Of a stretch of 64,000 nucleotides of DNA, positions 25,943 through 35,408 are shown one piece after another. Origin of the DNA: Fictibacillus aquaticus (lineage in GTDB: Bacteria > Bacillota > Bacilli > Bacillales > Fictibacillaceae); the NCBI RefSeq assembly GCF_002245695.1, contig NZ_NOII01000003.1, forward strand, positions 186,001-250,000, written 5' to 3'. The position numbers and the translations under genes were made by a program. The notes below the pieces were generated by a model, which saw only the letters and a list, made by a program, of their open reading frames with translations, ran no database searches and was not told the origin of the DNA. The first letter of the stretch is position 1. Every line of letters begins with the position of its first letter.

Positions 25943-27664
25943 TTATGCTTTTAACGAAATATGCGAAAAGCTGCTAAAATCGAACAGCCCCATATCGGTC
26001 AGCTTAATCTCTGGTATAACCGGCAAAGTCAGGAACGACATCGTAAGAAACGGATCGAAATCACCGGTGAATCCGAGCTCCTTCAGCTTTGATTTTAAAG
26101 TAAGGATTTCGTCGTTCACTTGCTCAAAGCTTTTATCCGACATCAAACCGGAAATCGGCAGCGGAACAGAAGCGAGGACTTCGCCATTCTTAACGATCAC
26201 ATAGCCGCCTTTCATTTCCTGTATCGCGGATATGGCAGCGAGCATATCGCGGTCGTTCGTTCCAGCAACTACGAGATTGTGAGAGTCGTGGGCGACGGTT
26301 GAGGCGATCGCTCCTTCTTTTAAAAGCAGACCTTTTACAAGTCCTAAGCCAATGTTTCCTGTCTGGTGATGACGCTCGATGACCGCAATTTTCAGCAGAT
26401 CATCTTTTACAGCAGGCACATCGCTTACTGTGATTTTCTTTTTGATCGTCACTAGTTTATTCGGAATAATCTCGATAACATTTGCGCTGTTACCATTATC
26501 CAGGTTAAGTGCCAGATTTTTTTCTGTAATTTGATGGATATGAATCGAGTCAGTGAGCGTTTCAGGCGGCTCAGCAGCAGGGAGATCTTGACCTGTATAT
26601 GTTCCGTTACTGGCCGTTCGTTTTCCGCTCACATACACTTCTGAAATGGCGATGCTCTCAAGGTCGTCGAGCAGCAGAATATCGGCCTTATAGCCAGGTG
26701 CGATCGCTCCTTTTTCTTGGAGCCCATAGCATCGAGCCGCATTCAGTGAACTGAGCTGTATCGCCTGAAGAGGGTTCATACCATGACCGATGGCGAGCCG
26801 TACGTTATGGTCGACGCTGCCTTCTGCGACAAGATCGTCTAAATGCTTATCGTCTGTGCAAAACATAAAGCGGCTGGCGTTCGCTGGAGTTACAGCCGGA
26901 ATGAGCGCGGCAAGGTCCTTAGCGACCGAGCCTTCCCGGATGAGCACGTACAATCCGCGGCGGATGCGGTCCAGCGCTTCTTCAGCTGTTGTGCATTCAT
27001 GGTCGGTCGTGATGCCGGCTGACGCATATACATTTATCCCGTCAGCATCCAGCCCCGCGCCGTGTCCGTCGATGATTGCAGCGTTATGCGATACGGACAG
27101 AAGCTTGTTCAGCATGTCTTCTTTTCCGTTCAAAACAGCCGGATAGTCCATCACTTCAGCCAGACCGAGTACACGGTGGTGGGCATAGAAAGGATGCAGA
27201 CTTTCTGCGTCTAGTGTGGCGCCGGCATTTTCAAATTGCGTTGCCGGAACACAAGATGGAAGCATGACCCGGACATCGAGCGGCAGACCCTCAGACTGCT
27301 GAAGCATGAACGATATGCCTTTGGTGCCGGACACGTTCGCGATTTCATGCGGGTCGGTGATTACGGTCGTCACACCGTGTGCGAGCAGCACTTTAGCGAA
27401 CTCTTTCGGTGTTACCATGGAAGATTCAATGTGCACGTGCGCATCAATAAACGCTGGACTTATGTATCGTCCTGCTGCATCCACGATTTCCGTCGCATCT
27501 TTATAGCTCCCGATTCCAGCGATATATCCGTCTATTATGGCAACATCAGCCTCGATCGTTTCAAGGTTAAATACATCGATAATTTTTCCGTTCTTTATGA
27601 TCAGGTCAGCTGGAATCCGCTTGCTCGCAGCATCGATCCGCCTTTTAAGTGCGTTCTTATCCAT
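25943..27664 (-). CDS. ade: Adenine deaminase
   Basis: A 573-residue amidohydrolase of the bacterial adenine deaminase (AdeC/COG1001) family, which converts adenine to hypoxanthine and ammonia in purine salvage. Metal ligands include H76 and H78 (DAHVHIESS); IDGHGAG, GITTDHE and FCTDDKHLDDLV motifs follow in order. The C-terminal domain (about 400-573) contains GNIGLGLVKG and VAHDSHNLVVAGTND. The start was placed at the ATG after AAAGGAG rather than at the GTG six codons upstream. No purine-repressor box was recognised. Confidence 0.95.
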   Translation of the reverse strand: MDKNALKRRIDAASKRIPADLIIKNGKIIDVFNLETIEADVAIIDGYIAGIGSYKDATEIVDAAGRYISPAFIDAHVHIESSMVTPKEFAKVLLAHGVTTVITDPHEIANVSGTKGISFMLQQSEGLPLDVRVMLPSCVPATQFENAGATLDAESLHPFYAHHRVLGLAEVMDYPAVLNGKEDMLNKLLSVSHNAAIIDGHGAGLDADGINVYASAGITTDHECTTAEEALDRIRRGLYVLIREGSVAKDLAALIPAVTPANASRFMFCTDDKHLDDLVAEGSVDHNVRLAIGHGMNPLQAIQLSSLNAARCYGLQEKGAIAPGYKADILLLDDLESIAISEVYVSGKRTASNGTYTGQDLPAAEPPETLTDSIHIHQITEKNLALNLDNGNSANVIEIIPNKLVTIKKKITVSDVPAVKDDLLKIAVIERHHQTGNIGLGLVKGLLLKEGAIASTVAHDSHNLVVAGTNDRDMLAAISAIQEMKGGYVIVKNGEVLASVPLPISGLMSDKSFEQVNDEILTLKSKLKELGFTGDFDPFLTMSFLTLPVIPEIKLTDMGLFDFSSFSHISLKA

Positions 27665-27771
27665 GAAGTACTCCTTTTTCACATATCTTATTCAATATCT
27701 CAAGTGTTGCACATTTTGGGGTGGATGAAACGTGGGAGTATTTAAAAAGGAGCGCTGATGGCGAGCGATGT

Positions 27772-27922
27772 GCAAATAACGCGGCGATGCTGCAAGCAAA
27801 CGTGTCGAATAATAAATGAAATTACGCGCTGCAAACAAATTTTGAGATCTGCAAATAAAGGGTTCAGATTTGCAAATAAATCCCTCAGATTTGCAAAGAA
27901 AACTCCCGGATTTGCAAATAAA
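27772..27922. repeat. 21-bp-period array A2 (core GCAAATAAA)
   Basis: Cores GCAAATAAA, GCAAGCAAA, GCAAACAAA or GCAAAGAAA start at 27772, 27792, 27831, 27851, 27872, 27893 and 27914. The spacing series 20-39-20-21-21-21 is identical to that of the array at 29.1 kb, and most spacer bases match too. It lies 3' of the NERD gene, nine bases past its stop. Confidence 0.92.
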
Positions 27923-27930
27923 TTAAGAAG

Positions 27931-28938
27931 TTATAAAATGTCTGCTGCTTTTGGTAAGCTCAGTTTGTATTTTCTATTCTTTTTTGCTCCTGTTGCAGGG
28001 ATTACGAGCTGTTTTAATAGGCGGCTAGCAGTAAATACGGACTCTATAAGGACAAATTTTCTAAATAAAGAATTGGTGATATCTTCTCCAAATAGCAATA
28101 CATAGTCATGTAAGGCAATAATGTGTGCATCGCGAGAAAAAGTTAAACAATTTCTGCAGCGCCACCCAGAATTAACTTTCACCATTGGATCACTAACCGA
28201 TGGACAATTAGTATTTGGGCAAAAAACACCTAGAATTAAGTCATCCATTTTAAGGCTGTACCATTCCATTAGGTTGGGATTGTATGGAGTGTTGCGCTTC
28301 ATCAGTATTTTGGAAATTTGTTTAATGGCTTTGTGGGATAGAAGCTCTTCTGTATGAACCGCTTCAAATTCAGTTGTTCGATTTGGAAGATTTAATCGAG
28401 AGGTAACGTTCTTATAAACAAAGTTGTGATTGGTTGTTGCGTCATACCTAGTATCCGAATTGCTCAGCACCACTTGGGTTTCTACTGGTACGAAAGGGCA
28501 TTTATGATGTTTGAGCCAATTTTCCAGCTGTATGCGCTGTCTTTGAACCTGCAGAAGAGGATCGCTGTAGCTCCGTTCAAGGCCATTTTTATTATTATGA
28601 ATCATATGCCGTGTATGCTGGTTAAACATAATGGAACCCGACATGTTTTTCGCTTCTAATATTAGAAAATAAGTAGGGGAGAGCAGAAGACAATCAATCT
28701 GAAAAAAATCTCCATTTTGGTTTTGAAGTCTCAGATCTTCAAGCACATAATAAAAGTCTTGTTTCAAAAACTTAAAATCATAATTTAAGGCAAGTTCTCC
28801 TCTATAACCCGCTAAACTCTTGGATAAATCCTCTTCAATTTCAACTCGTCTTTTATGCATAAGAGGAAGCCTTCTTAACAGAGCTTCCAGCTTCAAAATC
28901 TTTAGGGATATATAACGCTTTTTTAGAATGGTTACCAT
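27931..28938 (-). CDS. NERD-domain (nuclease-related) protein with C-terminal zinc ribbon
   Basis: About 335 residues. The nuclease-related domain occupies about 35-165: a GYRGELALNYDF helix, QIDCLLLSPTYFLILEAKN with the conserved Asp and E-x-K, and a QRQRIQLENWL helix. The C-terminal part has four cysteines (CPNTNCP ... CRNC), a probable zinc ribbon. The DNA is more AT-rich than flanking genes. NERD proteins are thought to process DNA but most are untested. The ATG at 28938 fits the GGTGG site; a GTG lies three codons earlier. The gene is flanked by two directly repeated arrays (A2 and A3). Confidence 0.82.
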   Translation of the reverse strand: MVTILKKRYISLKILKLEALLRRLPLMHKRRVEIEEDLSKSLAGYRGELALNYDFKFLKQDFYYVLEDLRLQNQNGDFFQIDCLLLSPTYFLILEAKNMSGSIMFNQHTRHMIHNNKNGLERSYSDPLLQVQRQRIQLENWLKHHKCPFVPVETQVVLSNSDTRYDATTNHNFVYKNVTSRLNLPNRTTEFEAVHTEELLSHKAIKQISKILMKRNTPYNPNLMEWYSLKMDDLILGVFCPNTNCPSVSDPMVKVNSGWRCRNCLTFSRDAHIIALHDYVLLFGEDITNSLFRKFVLIESVFTASRLLKQLVIPATGAKKNRKYKLSLPKAADIL

Positions 28939-29109
28939 GGCATCCACCAGCCTTTTTTATGAATCATGGCATACATAAGATGATTTGCATAAAGAACAAA
29001 ATCAGGATTTTAATAGTTGCTGACTGCTGAATTTAGATTAGTTCTAGCGTATTTCTCTAATTTTGATTGTTAGAGTAGTCATTTTTCTGCATTTCATAGT
29101 TTTTTGTGT

Positions 29110-29260
29110 GCAAATAATGCAGTGGTGCTGCAAGCAAACGTGTCGAATAATAAATAAAATTTCGCGCTGCAAACAAATTTTAAGAACTGCAAACAAAGGG
29201 TTCAGATTTGCAAATAAATCCCTCAGATTCGCAAATAAAACTCCAAGATTCGCAAATAAA
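29110..29260. repeat. 21-bp-period array A3 (core GCAAATAAA), sister of A2
   Basis: Cores begin at 29110, 29130, 29169, 29189, 29210, 29231 and 29252. Spacer bases are nearly the same as in A2, for example GGGTTCAGATTT and the GTGTCGAATAATAAAT segment. Same orientation as A2, 1,338 bp away, on the other side of the NERD gene. Confidence 0.92.
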
Positions 29261-29308
29261 CCTGTACGGCCATCCTAAACAACATCTGCGCACTCTAAAA
29301 AATAGGTG

Positions 29309-29337
29309 TTGACACAAAGTGTCAACCCATATATGAT
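29309..29337 (+). promoter_or_regulatory. Consensus sigma-A promoter of the met operon
   Basis: TTGACA and TATGAT with a 17 bp spacer, an almost perfect sigma-A promoter about 30 bp before the S-box. The -35 is embedded in an inverted repeat, GTTGACAC-AAA-GTGTCAAC (29308-29326), that could be a protein-binding site. Confidence 0.8.
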
Positions 29338-29367
29338 TGTTAACAATTCAATATTGAGAATATTTAC

Positions 29368-29483
29368 TCTTATCGAGAGCGGTGGAGGGACTGGCCCTAT
29401 GAAACCCGGCAACCAAACTTACACGTTGTAAGTTCAGGTGCTAAATCCTGCAGAACACGTTTGTGTTCTGAAAGATAAGAGAG
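29368..29483 (+). ncRNA. S-box (SAM-I) riboswitch aptamer
   Basis: The S-box landmarks are all here: P1 5' strand CTCTTATCGAGAG, the GGTGGAGGGACTGGCCC and ATGAAACCCGGCAACC segments, a variable P3 hairpin (CTTACACGTTGTAAG), GGTGCTAAATCC and the closing GATAAGAG. SAM binding should turn off the downstream methionine-uptake genes by terminator formation. Confidence 0.96.
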
Positions 29484-29503
29484 GTCTGAACTTAACTATT
29501 ATG

Positions 29504-29535
29504 CCTCTCTGATTCTTTCAGAGGGGCTTTTTTGT
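29504..29535 (+). terminator. Riboswitch-controlled terminator
   Basis: GCCTCTCTGA pairs with TCAGAGGGGC (one G-U), followed by T6. AGAGGTCTGA just upstream, overlapping the P1 3' strand, is a plausible antiterminator partner. Confidence 0.9.
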
Positions 29536-29571
29536 ATTCTCATAACAAAAATTCGAGGAGGACGACAAAGT

Positions 29572-30381
29572 ATGAAAAAATGGGGACTTTTATTACTAAT
29601 TTTAGTGGTGGCATTAACAGGCTGCGGAAGCGGTTCGGCAGAAAAAGGTGAAGCGCTGCCTGAAGATAAGCTGACGATCGGGGTAACAGCTGGTCCGCAC
29701 GAGCAGATTTTTGAAAAAGTAGCGGAAGTGGCCAAGAAGGACGGACTTGAAATCGATGTGAAGGTATTTAACGAATACGTGATGCCGAACGTGTCGCTGT
29801 CTGAGAATGAGCTTGATGCGAACAGCTTCCAGACACAGCCATACTTAGATCAGTTCAAGAAAGACCGCAAGCTTGATATTGTGGAAGTTTTCGATACGGT
29901 CACGTTCCCGCTTGGCATCTACTCTAACAAGATTAAGAGCCTGGATGATATTAAAAAAGGCGATAAGCTGGGCATTCAGAACGATCCGATCAACCTGGCG
30001 CGAGCCCTTCAGCTGTATGAAAAAGCCGGCCTTATCAAGCTAAAGAAAGACGCGGGAATGGATGCAACGCAGAAGGATATCGTGGAGAACCCGAAAAATG
30101 TAAAGTTTGTTGAGCTCGAAGCTTCACAGATTCCTAGACAGCTGGATGAGCTGACAGCCGCAACGGTTAACACGAACTTTGCTATTGAGCACGGACTGAA
30201 GCCGAAAGAAGACTCATTGTTTATTGAAGGCGATGATTCGCCGCACGTGAACTTGATCGCGGTAAGAGGTGAGAACAAGAATGACAAGGTGCTGAAGAAG
30301 CTGGAGAAGGCGTACCGTTCGAAGGAAGTAAAAGATTTCATCCTGAAAGAATTTGACGGAGCAGTTCTTCCATCTTGGTAA
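29572..30381 (+). CDS. metQ: Methionine ABC transporter substrate-binding lipoprotein
   Basis: A 269-residue NlpA/MetQ-family lipoprotein. The signal peptide ends in the lipobox LTGC with lipidated C18. LTIGVTAGPHEQIFEKVAEV and NEYVMPNVSLSENELDANSF, HQPYL-like QTQPYLDQF, and a TNFAIEHGL segment are family hallmarks. It captures D/L-methionine at the outer face of the membrane. It is the first gene of the S-box operon metQ-metN-metI plus an oxidase. Confidence 0.95.
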   Translation: MKKWGLLLLILVVALTGCGSGSAEKGEALPEDKLTIGVTAGPHEQIFEKVAEVAKKDGLEIDVKVFNEYVMPNVSLSENELDANSFQTQPYLDQFKKDRKLDIVEVFDTVTFPLGIYSNKIKSLDDIKKGDKLGIQNDPINLARALQLYEKAGLIKLKKDAGMDATQKDIVENPKNVKFVELEASQIPRQLDELTAATVNTNFAIEHGLKPKEDSLFIEGDDSPHVNLIAVRGENKNDKVLKKLEKAYRSKEVKDFILKEFDGAVLPSW

Positions 30382-30405
30382 AAAGAAAGGGCGGCGAGCG
30401 AGCAG

Positions 30406-31446
30406 ATGATTAAGCTTCAGAACGTATCCAAAACGTTTGTCACGAAAAAAGGGAAGGTGGAGGCTCTGAAAAACGTCTCCCTTGAGGTAAAAAAAGGTGA
30501 GATATTCGGGGTGATCGGGTACAGCGGAGCAGGAAAGAGCACGCTCATCCGCACGGTGAATCTCCTCGAAAAGCCGTCGGAAGGGACGGTATCGGTGAAT
30601 GGCACCGAGCTGACGAAGCTTTCTCCCAATAAGCTGAGTGCATCTCGAAAGAAAATCGGCATGATCTTTCAGGGGTTCAATTTGCTGAAAACAGCGACTG
30701 TCTATGAAAATATCTCGATCCCATTGCGGCTCTCCGGTCTGCCGAAAGCAGAGATTGATAACCGGGTAAAAAAATATCTATCTATCGTAGGAATTGAAAG
30801 CAAATCGGATTCGTATCCGTCACAGCTTTCCGGCGGGCAGAAGCAGCGTGTGGCGATTGCAAGAGCGATTGCACACGAGCCGGAAATCTTGCTGAGTGAT
30901 GAAGCGACAAGCGCACTGGATCCGGATACGACCGAGGCGATTCTTGATCTTTTGCTGAAAATTAATGAGGAGCTCGGGATTACCATTCTCTTAATCACAC
31001 ATGAAATGAAGGTGATTCAGAAAATCTGTGACCGTGTCGCGGTTATGGAGAACGGTGAGGTGGTAGAGAACGGAAGCGTGCTGGATGTGTTTACGGCGCC
31101 GAGGCATGAGACGACAAAGCGTTTCGTGAACAGCATCTTCCATCATCAGCTGCCTGAAGCTTTACTAACAAAGCTGAAGGAAACCGGCTCGATCGTCAGC
31201 CTTTCTTTTGTGGACAACACATCGGGTGAACCGACGCTCGCTCTTGTGAGCAAGAAGTTCAACGTGTTTCCAAACATCCTGTCCGGTACAATCACTCAGC
31301 TGAAGGATGTGCCGTATGGAAAGCTGATCGTCCATTTGCAGGGTGATGACAGCGAAATCGACAGGGCAGTCGAGTTTTTAGAGCAACAGCATGTTTTGGT
31401 GGAAGGAGTGAAACGGAACGATGTCAAAAATAAGCGAATTTCTTGA
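30406..31446 (+). CDS. metN: Methionine ABC transporter ATP-binding protein
   Basis: A 346-residue ABC ATPase. Walker A is GYSGAGKST (38-46), the signature LSGGQ is at 141-145, Walker B ILLSDE at 161-166 with an ITHEM switch histidine. The C-terminal ~90 residues form the NIL domain that binds methionine for trans-inhibition. Starts 24 bp after metQ and overlaps metI by 26 bases. Confidence 0.95.
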   Translation: MIKLQNVSKTFVTKKGKVEALKNVSLEVKKGEIFGVIGYSGAGKSTLIRTVNLLEKPSEGTVSVNGTELTKLSPNKLSASRKKIGMIFQGFNLLKTATVYENISIPLRLSGLPKAEIDNRVKKYLSIVGIESKSDSYPSQLSGGQKQRVAIARAIAHEPEILLSDEATSALDPDTTEAILDLLLKINEELGITILLITHEMKVIQKICDRVAVMENGEVVENGSVLDVFTAPRHETTKRFVNSIFHHQLPEALLTKLKETGSIVSLSFVDNTSGEPTLALVSKKFNVFPNILSGTITQLKDVPYGKLIVHLQGDDSEIDRAVEFLEQQHVLVEGVKRNDVKNKRIS

Positions 31447-32092
31447 TCTGTGGGGCGACCAAATTATAGAGGCTATACTCCAAACGTTCCAGATGACGTC
31501 GATCGCGCTTCTCATCTCGATCCTGATCGGACTGCCGCTCGCGGCGTTTCTCGTATTGACGCGACAGGGAGCACGATTAGAAAACAAGTATGTTTACGGC
31601 TTTCTGAACACAGTGATTAACGTGATCCGTTCAGTGCCTTTCATCATCCTGCTGTTCTTTATCCTGCCGTTCACAAAATTTATTGTCGGCACATCGATCG
31701 GCGTAAAAGGAGTCATCGTGCCGCTTGTTGTTTACACAGCACCGTATATCGCGCGATTGATGGAATCGGCGCTGCTTGAAGTGGACCGTGGTGTGCTTGA
31801 GGCGTATGAAGCGATGGGCATCCCAACGAAAAAAATCATCTGGAACGTGCTCGTCCGGGAATCGCGCCCGGCTATCGTGCTAGGGCTGACTATCGCTACA
31901 ATCGGGCTGATCGGCGCGACAGCGATGGCTGGACTCGTCGGAGCAGGCGGACTAGGAGACCTCGCGTATCGCTTCGGGCACCTGCGATATGAAGCCGATG
32001 TGATGTATGTGACCGTGTTCCTGCTGATTGTGCTCGTGCAAGGGCTTCAAACCGCGGGGAACGTGATTGCGGCTAGGTTGAGGAAGGATTAA
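31421..32092 (+). CDS. metI: Methionine ABC transporter permease
   Basis: A 223-residue permease of the MetI type with five transmembrane helices and the EAA coupling motif (LEAYEAMGIPTKKIIWNVLV). It overlaps the metN frame and ends three bases before the oxidase start, indicating tight translational coupling. Confidence 0.94.
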   Translation: MSKISEFLDLWGDQIIEAILQTFQMTSIALLISILIGLPLAAFLVLTRQGARLENKYVYGFLNTVINVIRSVPFIILLFFILPFTKFIVGTSIGVKGVIVPLVVYTAPYIARLMESALLEVDRGVLEAYEAMGIPTKKIIWNVLVRESRPAIVLGLTIATIGLIGATAMAGLVGAGGLGDLAYRFGHLRYEADVMYVTVFLLIVLVQGLQTAGNVIAARLRKD

Positions 32093-32095
32093 TCG

Positions 32096-33214
32096 ATGAC
32101 GGTTATTGAAAGAAGTCTCCCTTATTCGTATTCACATTTAGAAAAGGCTGCAGAACTGACGCTTGAAAAAGAACCGTTCACATACGTTCAGAGCGGAGCG
32201 GGAGCAGAGGTAACATTGCGTGCCAATGAGGAGGCATTTGAGAGGTGGGCTATTGTTCCCCGCGTTTTAAAGGATGTGAGCAGCCGCAATCTTTCGGCTA
32301 ATCTCCTAGGCACACATCTGCCGTCTTCCTTTATGCTCGCGCCGATCGGCAACCAGGGCATCTTGCACGATGAAGGAGAGCTTGCCTCAGCGAAGGCAGC
32401 AGCCGCGTTCGGCGTGCCCTTTATCGCGAGCACCGTTTCGACCTTTTCGCTAGAAGAGATTGCTGCGGCAAACGGCGATGGCTCAAGGTGGTTTCAGCTA
32501 TACTGGTCATCCGATTTTGAAGTGACAGCGAGCATGGTGCAGCGTGCGGAAACAGCAGGCTATTCAGCGATTGTCGTGACGGTCGATATGCCGGTCGTCG
32601 GTCATCGGGAGCGGGATCTGAATTATCAATATTTTCCCCTTGCACTCGGAAAAGGTGCGGCGAACTTCCTTCAAGATCCTGTTTTCCAAAGCAGACTGAG
32701 TAAATCTCCTGTTGAAGAGCGCGATGTAGCTCTAGCTGAGCTGCTGTCCGTCTTTTTTGAGCCGGCTCTAACGTGGGACAAGGTTCAGGAACTGCGAAAA
32801 ATCACTTCACTTCCTATCTTGATTAAGGGAATTCTTCATGCAGATGACGCCAAAATAGCGGTGGACTTAGCCTTTGACGGAATCGTCGTTTCCAATCACG
32901 GGGGCAGGCAGCTGGATGGCTGCTTCTCATCGCTGGACGCTTTGCCGGCAATTGCGGACACAGTTAAGGGCAGAATTCCTGTTCTGTTCGACAGCGGCAT
33001 TAGGCGGGGAGCAGATGCAGTGAAGGCACTCTCGTTAGGAGCGGACGCAGTACTCCTTGGCAGACCGTACGTTTACGGGCTAGCTGCAGGCGGAGAAAAT
33101 GGCGTGAAGCATGTGATTGAGCAGTTTATAAAAGATTTCGATTCCGCCATAGCTCTGACTGGGCTTACAAAAGCGTCTGACGCGAATAGATCGATATTAA
33201 GAAAAGTAAATTAA
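32096..33214 (+). CDS. FMN-dependent alpha-hydroxy-acid oxidase/dehydrogenase
   Basis: A 372-residue TIM-barrel flavoprotein of the lactate oxidase/lactate 2-monooxygenase/glycolate oxidase family. LAPIG binds FMN, WFQLYW is the substrate/flavin segment, K244 (LIKGI) contacts FMN, H268 and R271 (SNHGGRQLDG) are the catalytic base and carboxylate anchor, and DSGIRRGADAVKALSLGADA binds phosphate. It follows metI by three bases and is under the same S-box. That suggests a methionine-related hydroxy acid such as 2-hydroxy-4-methylthiobutyrate, although plain lactate oxidation is possible. The substrate is inferred only. Confidence 0.85.
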   Translation: MTVIERSLPYSYSHLEKAAELTLEKEPFTYVQSGAGAEVTLRANEEAFERWAIVPRVLKDVSSRNLSANLLGTHLPSSFMLAPIGNQGILHDEGELASAKAAAAFGVPFIASTVSTFSLEEIAAANGDGSRWFQLYWSSDFEVTASMVQRAETAGYSAIVVTVDMPVVGHRERDLNYQYFPLALGKGAANFLQDPVFQSRLSKSPVEERDVALAELLSVFFEPALTWDKVQELRKITSLPILIKGILHADDAKIAVDLAFDGIVVSNHGGRQLDGCFSSLDALPAIADTVKGRIPVLFDSGIRRGADAVKALSLGADAVLLGRPYVYGLAAGGENGVKHVIEQFIKDFDSAIALTGLTKASDANRSILRKVN

Positions 33215-33240
33215 AAAAGCTGGCCGTGGCCAGCTTTTCT
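33215..33240. terminator. Bidirectional terminator between met operon and map
   Basis: AAAAGCTGGCC and GGCCAGCTTTT form a perfect palindrome with A- and T-rich flanks, between convergent genes. Confidence 0.85.
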
Positions 33241-33243
33241 TAT

Positions 33244-34190
<947 letters not shown>

Positions 34191-34211
34191 TTTACACCGC
34201 TCCTTTTTGTC

Positions 34212-34240
34212 AAAAAAACCAGCCCGAAAGTTCAGGCTGG
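34212..34240 (-). terminator. Terminator after ywbE
   Basis: On the minus strand CCAGCC-TGAACTTTCG-GGCTGG is followed by T7. It separates ywbE from the HhH-map pair. Confidence 0.88.
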
Positions 34241-34247
34241 CTGTATG

Positions 34248-34442
34248 CTATTCACTTAGGATGTCGATCACGCGGCCAACTTGTCCGTCTTCAAGGCGGA
34301 CTTTGATGCCGTGCGGGTGGTTCGGCGACTTGGTCAAGATGTTCTTGACCACGCCTTTTGTTTTCTTTCCCGTACGCTGGTCCGCTTTTAGAATGACGTT
34401 CACAGGCAGTCCGGGTCTAATATTCGAGCGCTGACGGTGCAT
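34248..34442 (-). CDS. ywbE: YwbE family protein
   Basis: A 64-residue conserved protein. RSNIRPGLPVNVILKADQRT and HPHGIKVRLEDGQVGRV are the YwbE family motifs; the fold resembles a KOW/SH3-like barrel. Function is unknown. Its ATG overlaps by one base the TAA of the small gene upstream (TAATG), so the two are translationally coupled. Confidence 0.92.
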   Translation of the reverse strand: MHRQRSNIRPGLPVNVILKADQRTGKKTKGVVKNILTKSPNHPHGIKVRLEDGQVGRVIDILSE

Positions 34443-34618
34443 TATACACCAGTCCTGCGCGTTTGGTTGTTCTTCTTTTTCGTCTGCTGGCTCGACATCG
34501 GCTTGGTCGATTTCACCGGGTTCGTACTGAACGCGCCGCCGCTTTGCTGTGCTTTTTTCTCAGCCAGGCGCTGTTTAGCAAGCTCCTGGACGCTTAATTT
34601 CTTTTTCTCCTCAGCCAT
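34442..34618 (-). CDS. Small basic protein of 58 residues, unknown function
   Basis: Sequence starts MAEEKKKLSVQELAKQRLAE and ends NQTRRTGV; it is lysine/glutamine-rich, with an N-terminal helix and a disordered tail. Supported by a strong GGAGG seven bases before the ATG, by starting 12 bases after the preceding gene's stop, and by a TAATG overlap with ywbE. No family recognised. Confidence 0.72.
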   Translation of the reverse strand: MAEEKKKLSVQELAKQRLAEKKAQQSGGAFSTNPVKSTKPMSSQQTKKKNNQTRRTGV

Positions 34619-34630
34619 CGTTCAGGCCTC

Positions 34631-35125
34631 CTATTTTCTCGGCTTAAAGCCTTCTTCTTTTAAATAGCCTTCTGCTTCTGCATACGTTTCAAATGCTGCT
34701 TCAAGATTGCGGTTGTCGTCAAAAATGAACCACATCTCGTCTTCGAAAGCGAGCGTAACGTACTCGTAGTTCGGCCCAAGCCATCTAGACTCATTGCGGT
34801 CAGGAGTATCGTCTTTTTCCTGTTTCTCCTGCTGCCAGCCGTGGCGTTTGGACATGAATTCGATCGACTCTTGAATCTGAGCGATCAGTTCTTCTTTTTC
34901 AAACTCACGAATGTTCACATAGCCTTTGTCGTTGATCTGGTTCTGCGGCAGGTAGGCACCGTAAACAAATCCGTTTCCATTCGGGTGAAGGTGGTACACG
35001 ACAATCGTCTTGTCCTGAACACTTTCCTCATAGTGGTAGTTCACGCGTCCAAGGGACACATCCGCACGCGTAAGCTGCGGGAAATTTTCTTCAATAATCG
35101 CAATTTTTTCTTCAAAAGAAAGCAT
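34631..35125 (-). CDS. Uncharacterised cytosolic protein
   Basis: 164 residues, acidic. It begins MLSFEEKIAIIEENFPQLTR and contains SRWLGPNYEYVTLAFEDEMW and ETYAEAEGYLKEEGF near the C-terminus. No signal peptide or helix in the membrane. I do not recognise a characterised family. The frame opens 32 codons earlier, but that part lacks a site and the ATG at 35125 follows GGAG. First gene of an operon with the 58-residue gene and ywbE. Confidence 0.75.
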   Translation of the reverse strand: MLSFEEKIAIIEENFPQLTRADVSLGRVNYHYEESVQDKTIVVYHLHPNGNGFVYGAYLPQNQINDKGYVNIREFEKEELIAQIQESIEFMSKRHGWQQEKQEKDDTPDRNESRWLGPNYEYVTLAFEDEMWFIFDDNRNLEAAFETYAEAEGYLKEEGFKPRK

Positions 35126-35210
35126 GTATCGTAATCTCCGTTTCTTCAATATGATGGGATGATTATAACACACAACAGGGGTGAAAAAGAAATGGCGCCG
35201 GTGTATGGAA

Positions 35211-35408
35211 TTATTGAACAAAAATCATAATCGTTACAACGGCGAAAGGCAGCCCGATTAACAGCAAAAACAAAAGCACCTGCTTTTTATGTTCTTTCAT
35301 AAAATAAGCGAAGTTTGTTCTAGCCTTTTTGTTAGCCAGGAAAAAGACTAGAAAGAGAAAAGCAGCAATATATTCGATATTATCGAAAATGGATTTAACT
35401 ATATTCAT
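35211..35408 (-). CDS. Small two-helix membrane protein
   Basis: 65 residues with two transmembrane helices (about 10-26 and 42-63) joined by a basic loop (NKKARTNFAYFMKEHKKQ). Its ATG follows TTGGAGGAAA. No family recognised. Confidence 0.65.
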   Translation of the reverse strand: MNIVKSIFDNIEYIAAFLFLVFFLANKKARTNFAYFMKEHKKQVLLFLLLIGLPFAVVTIMIFVQ

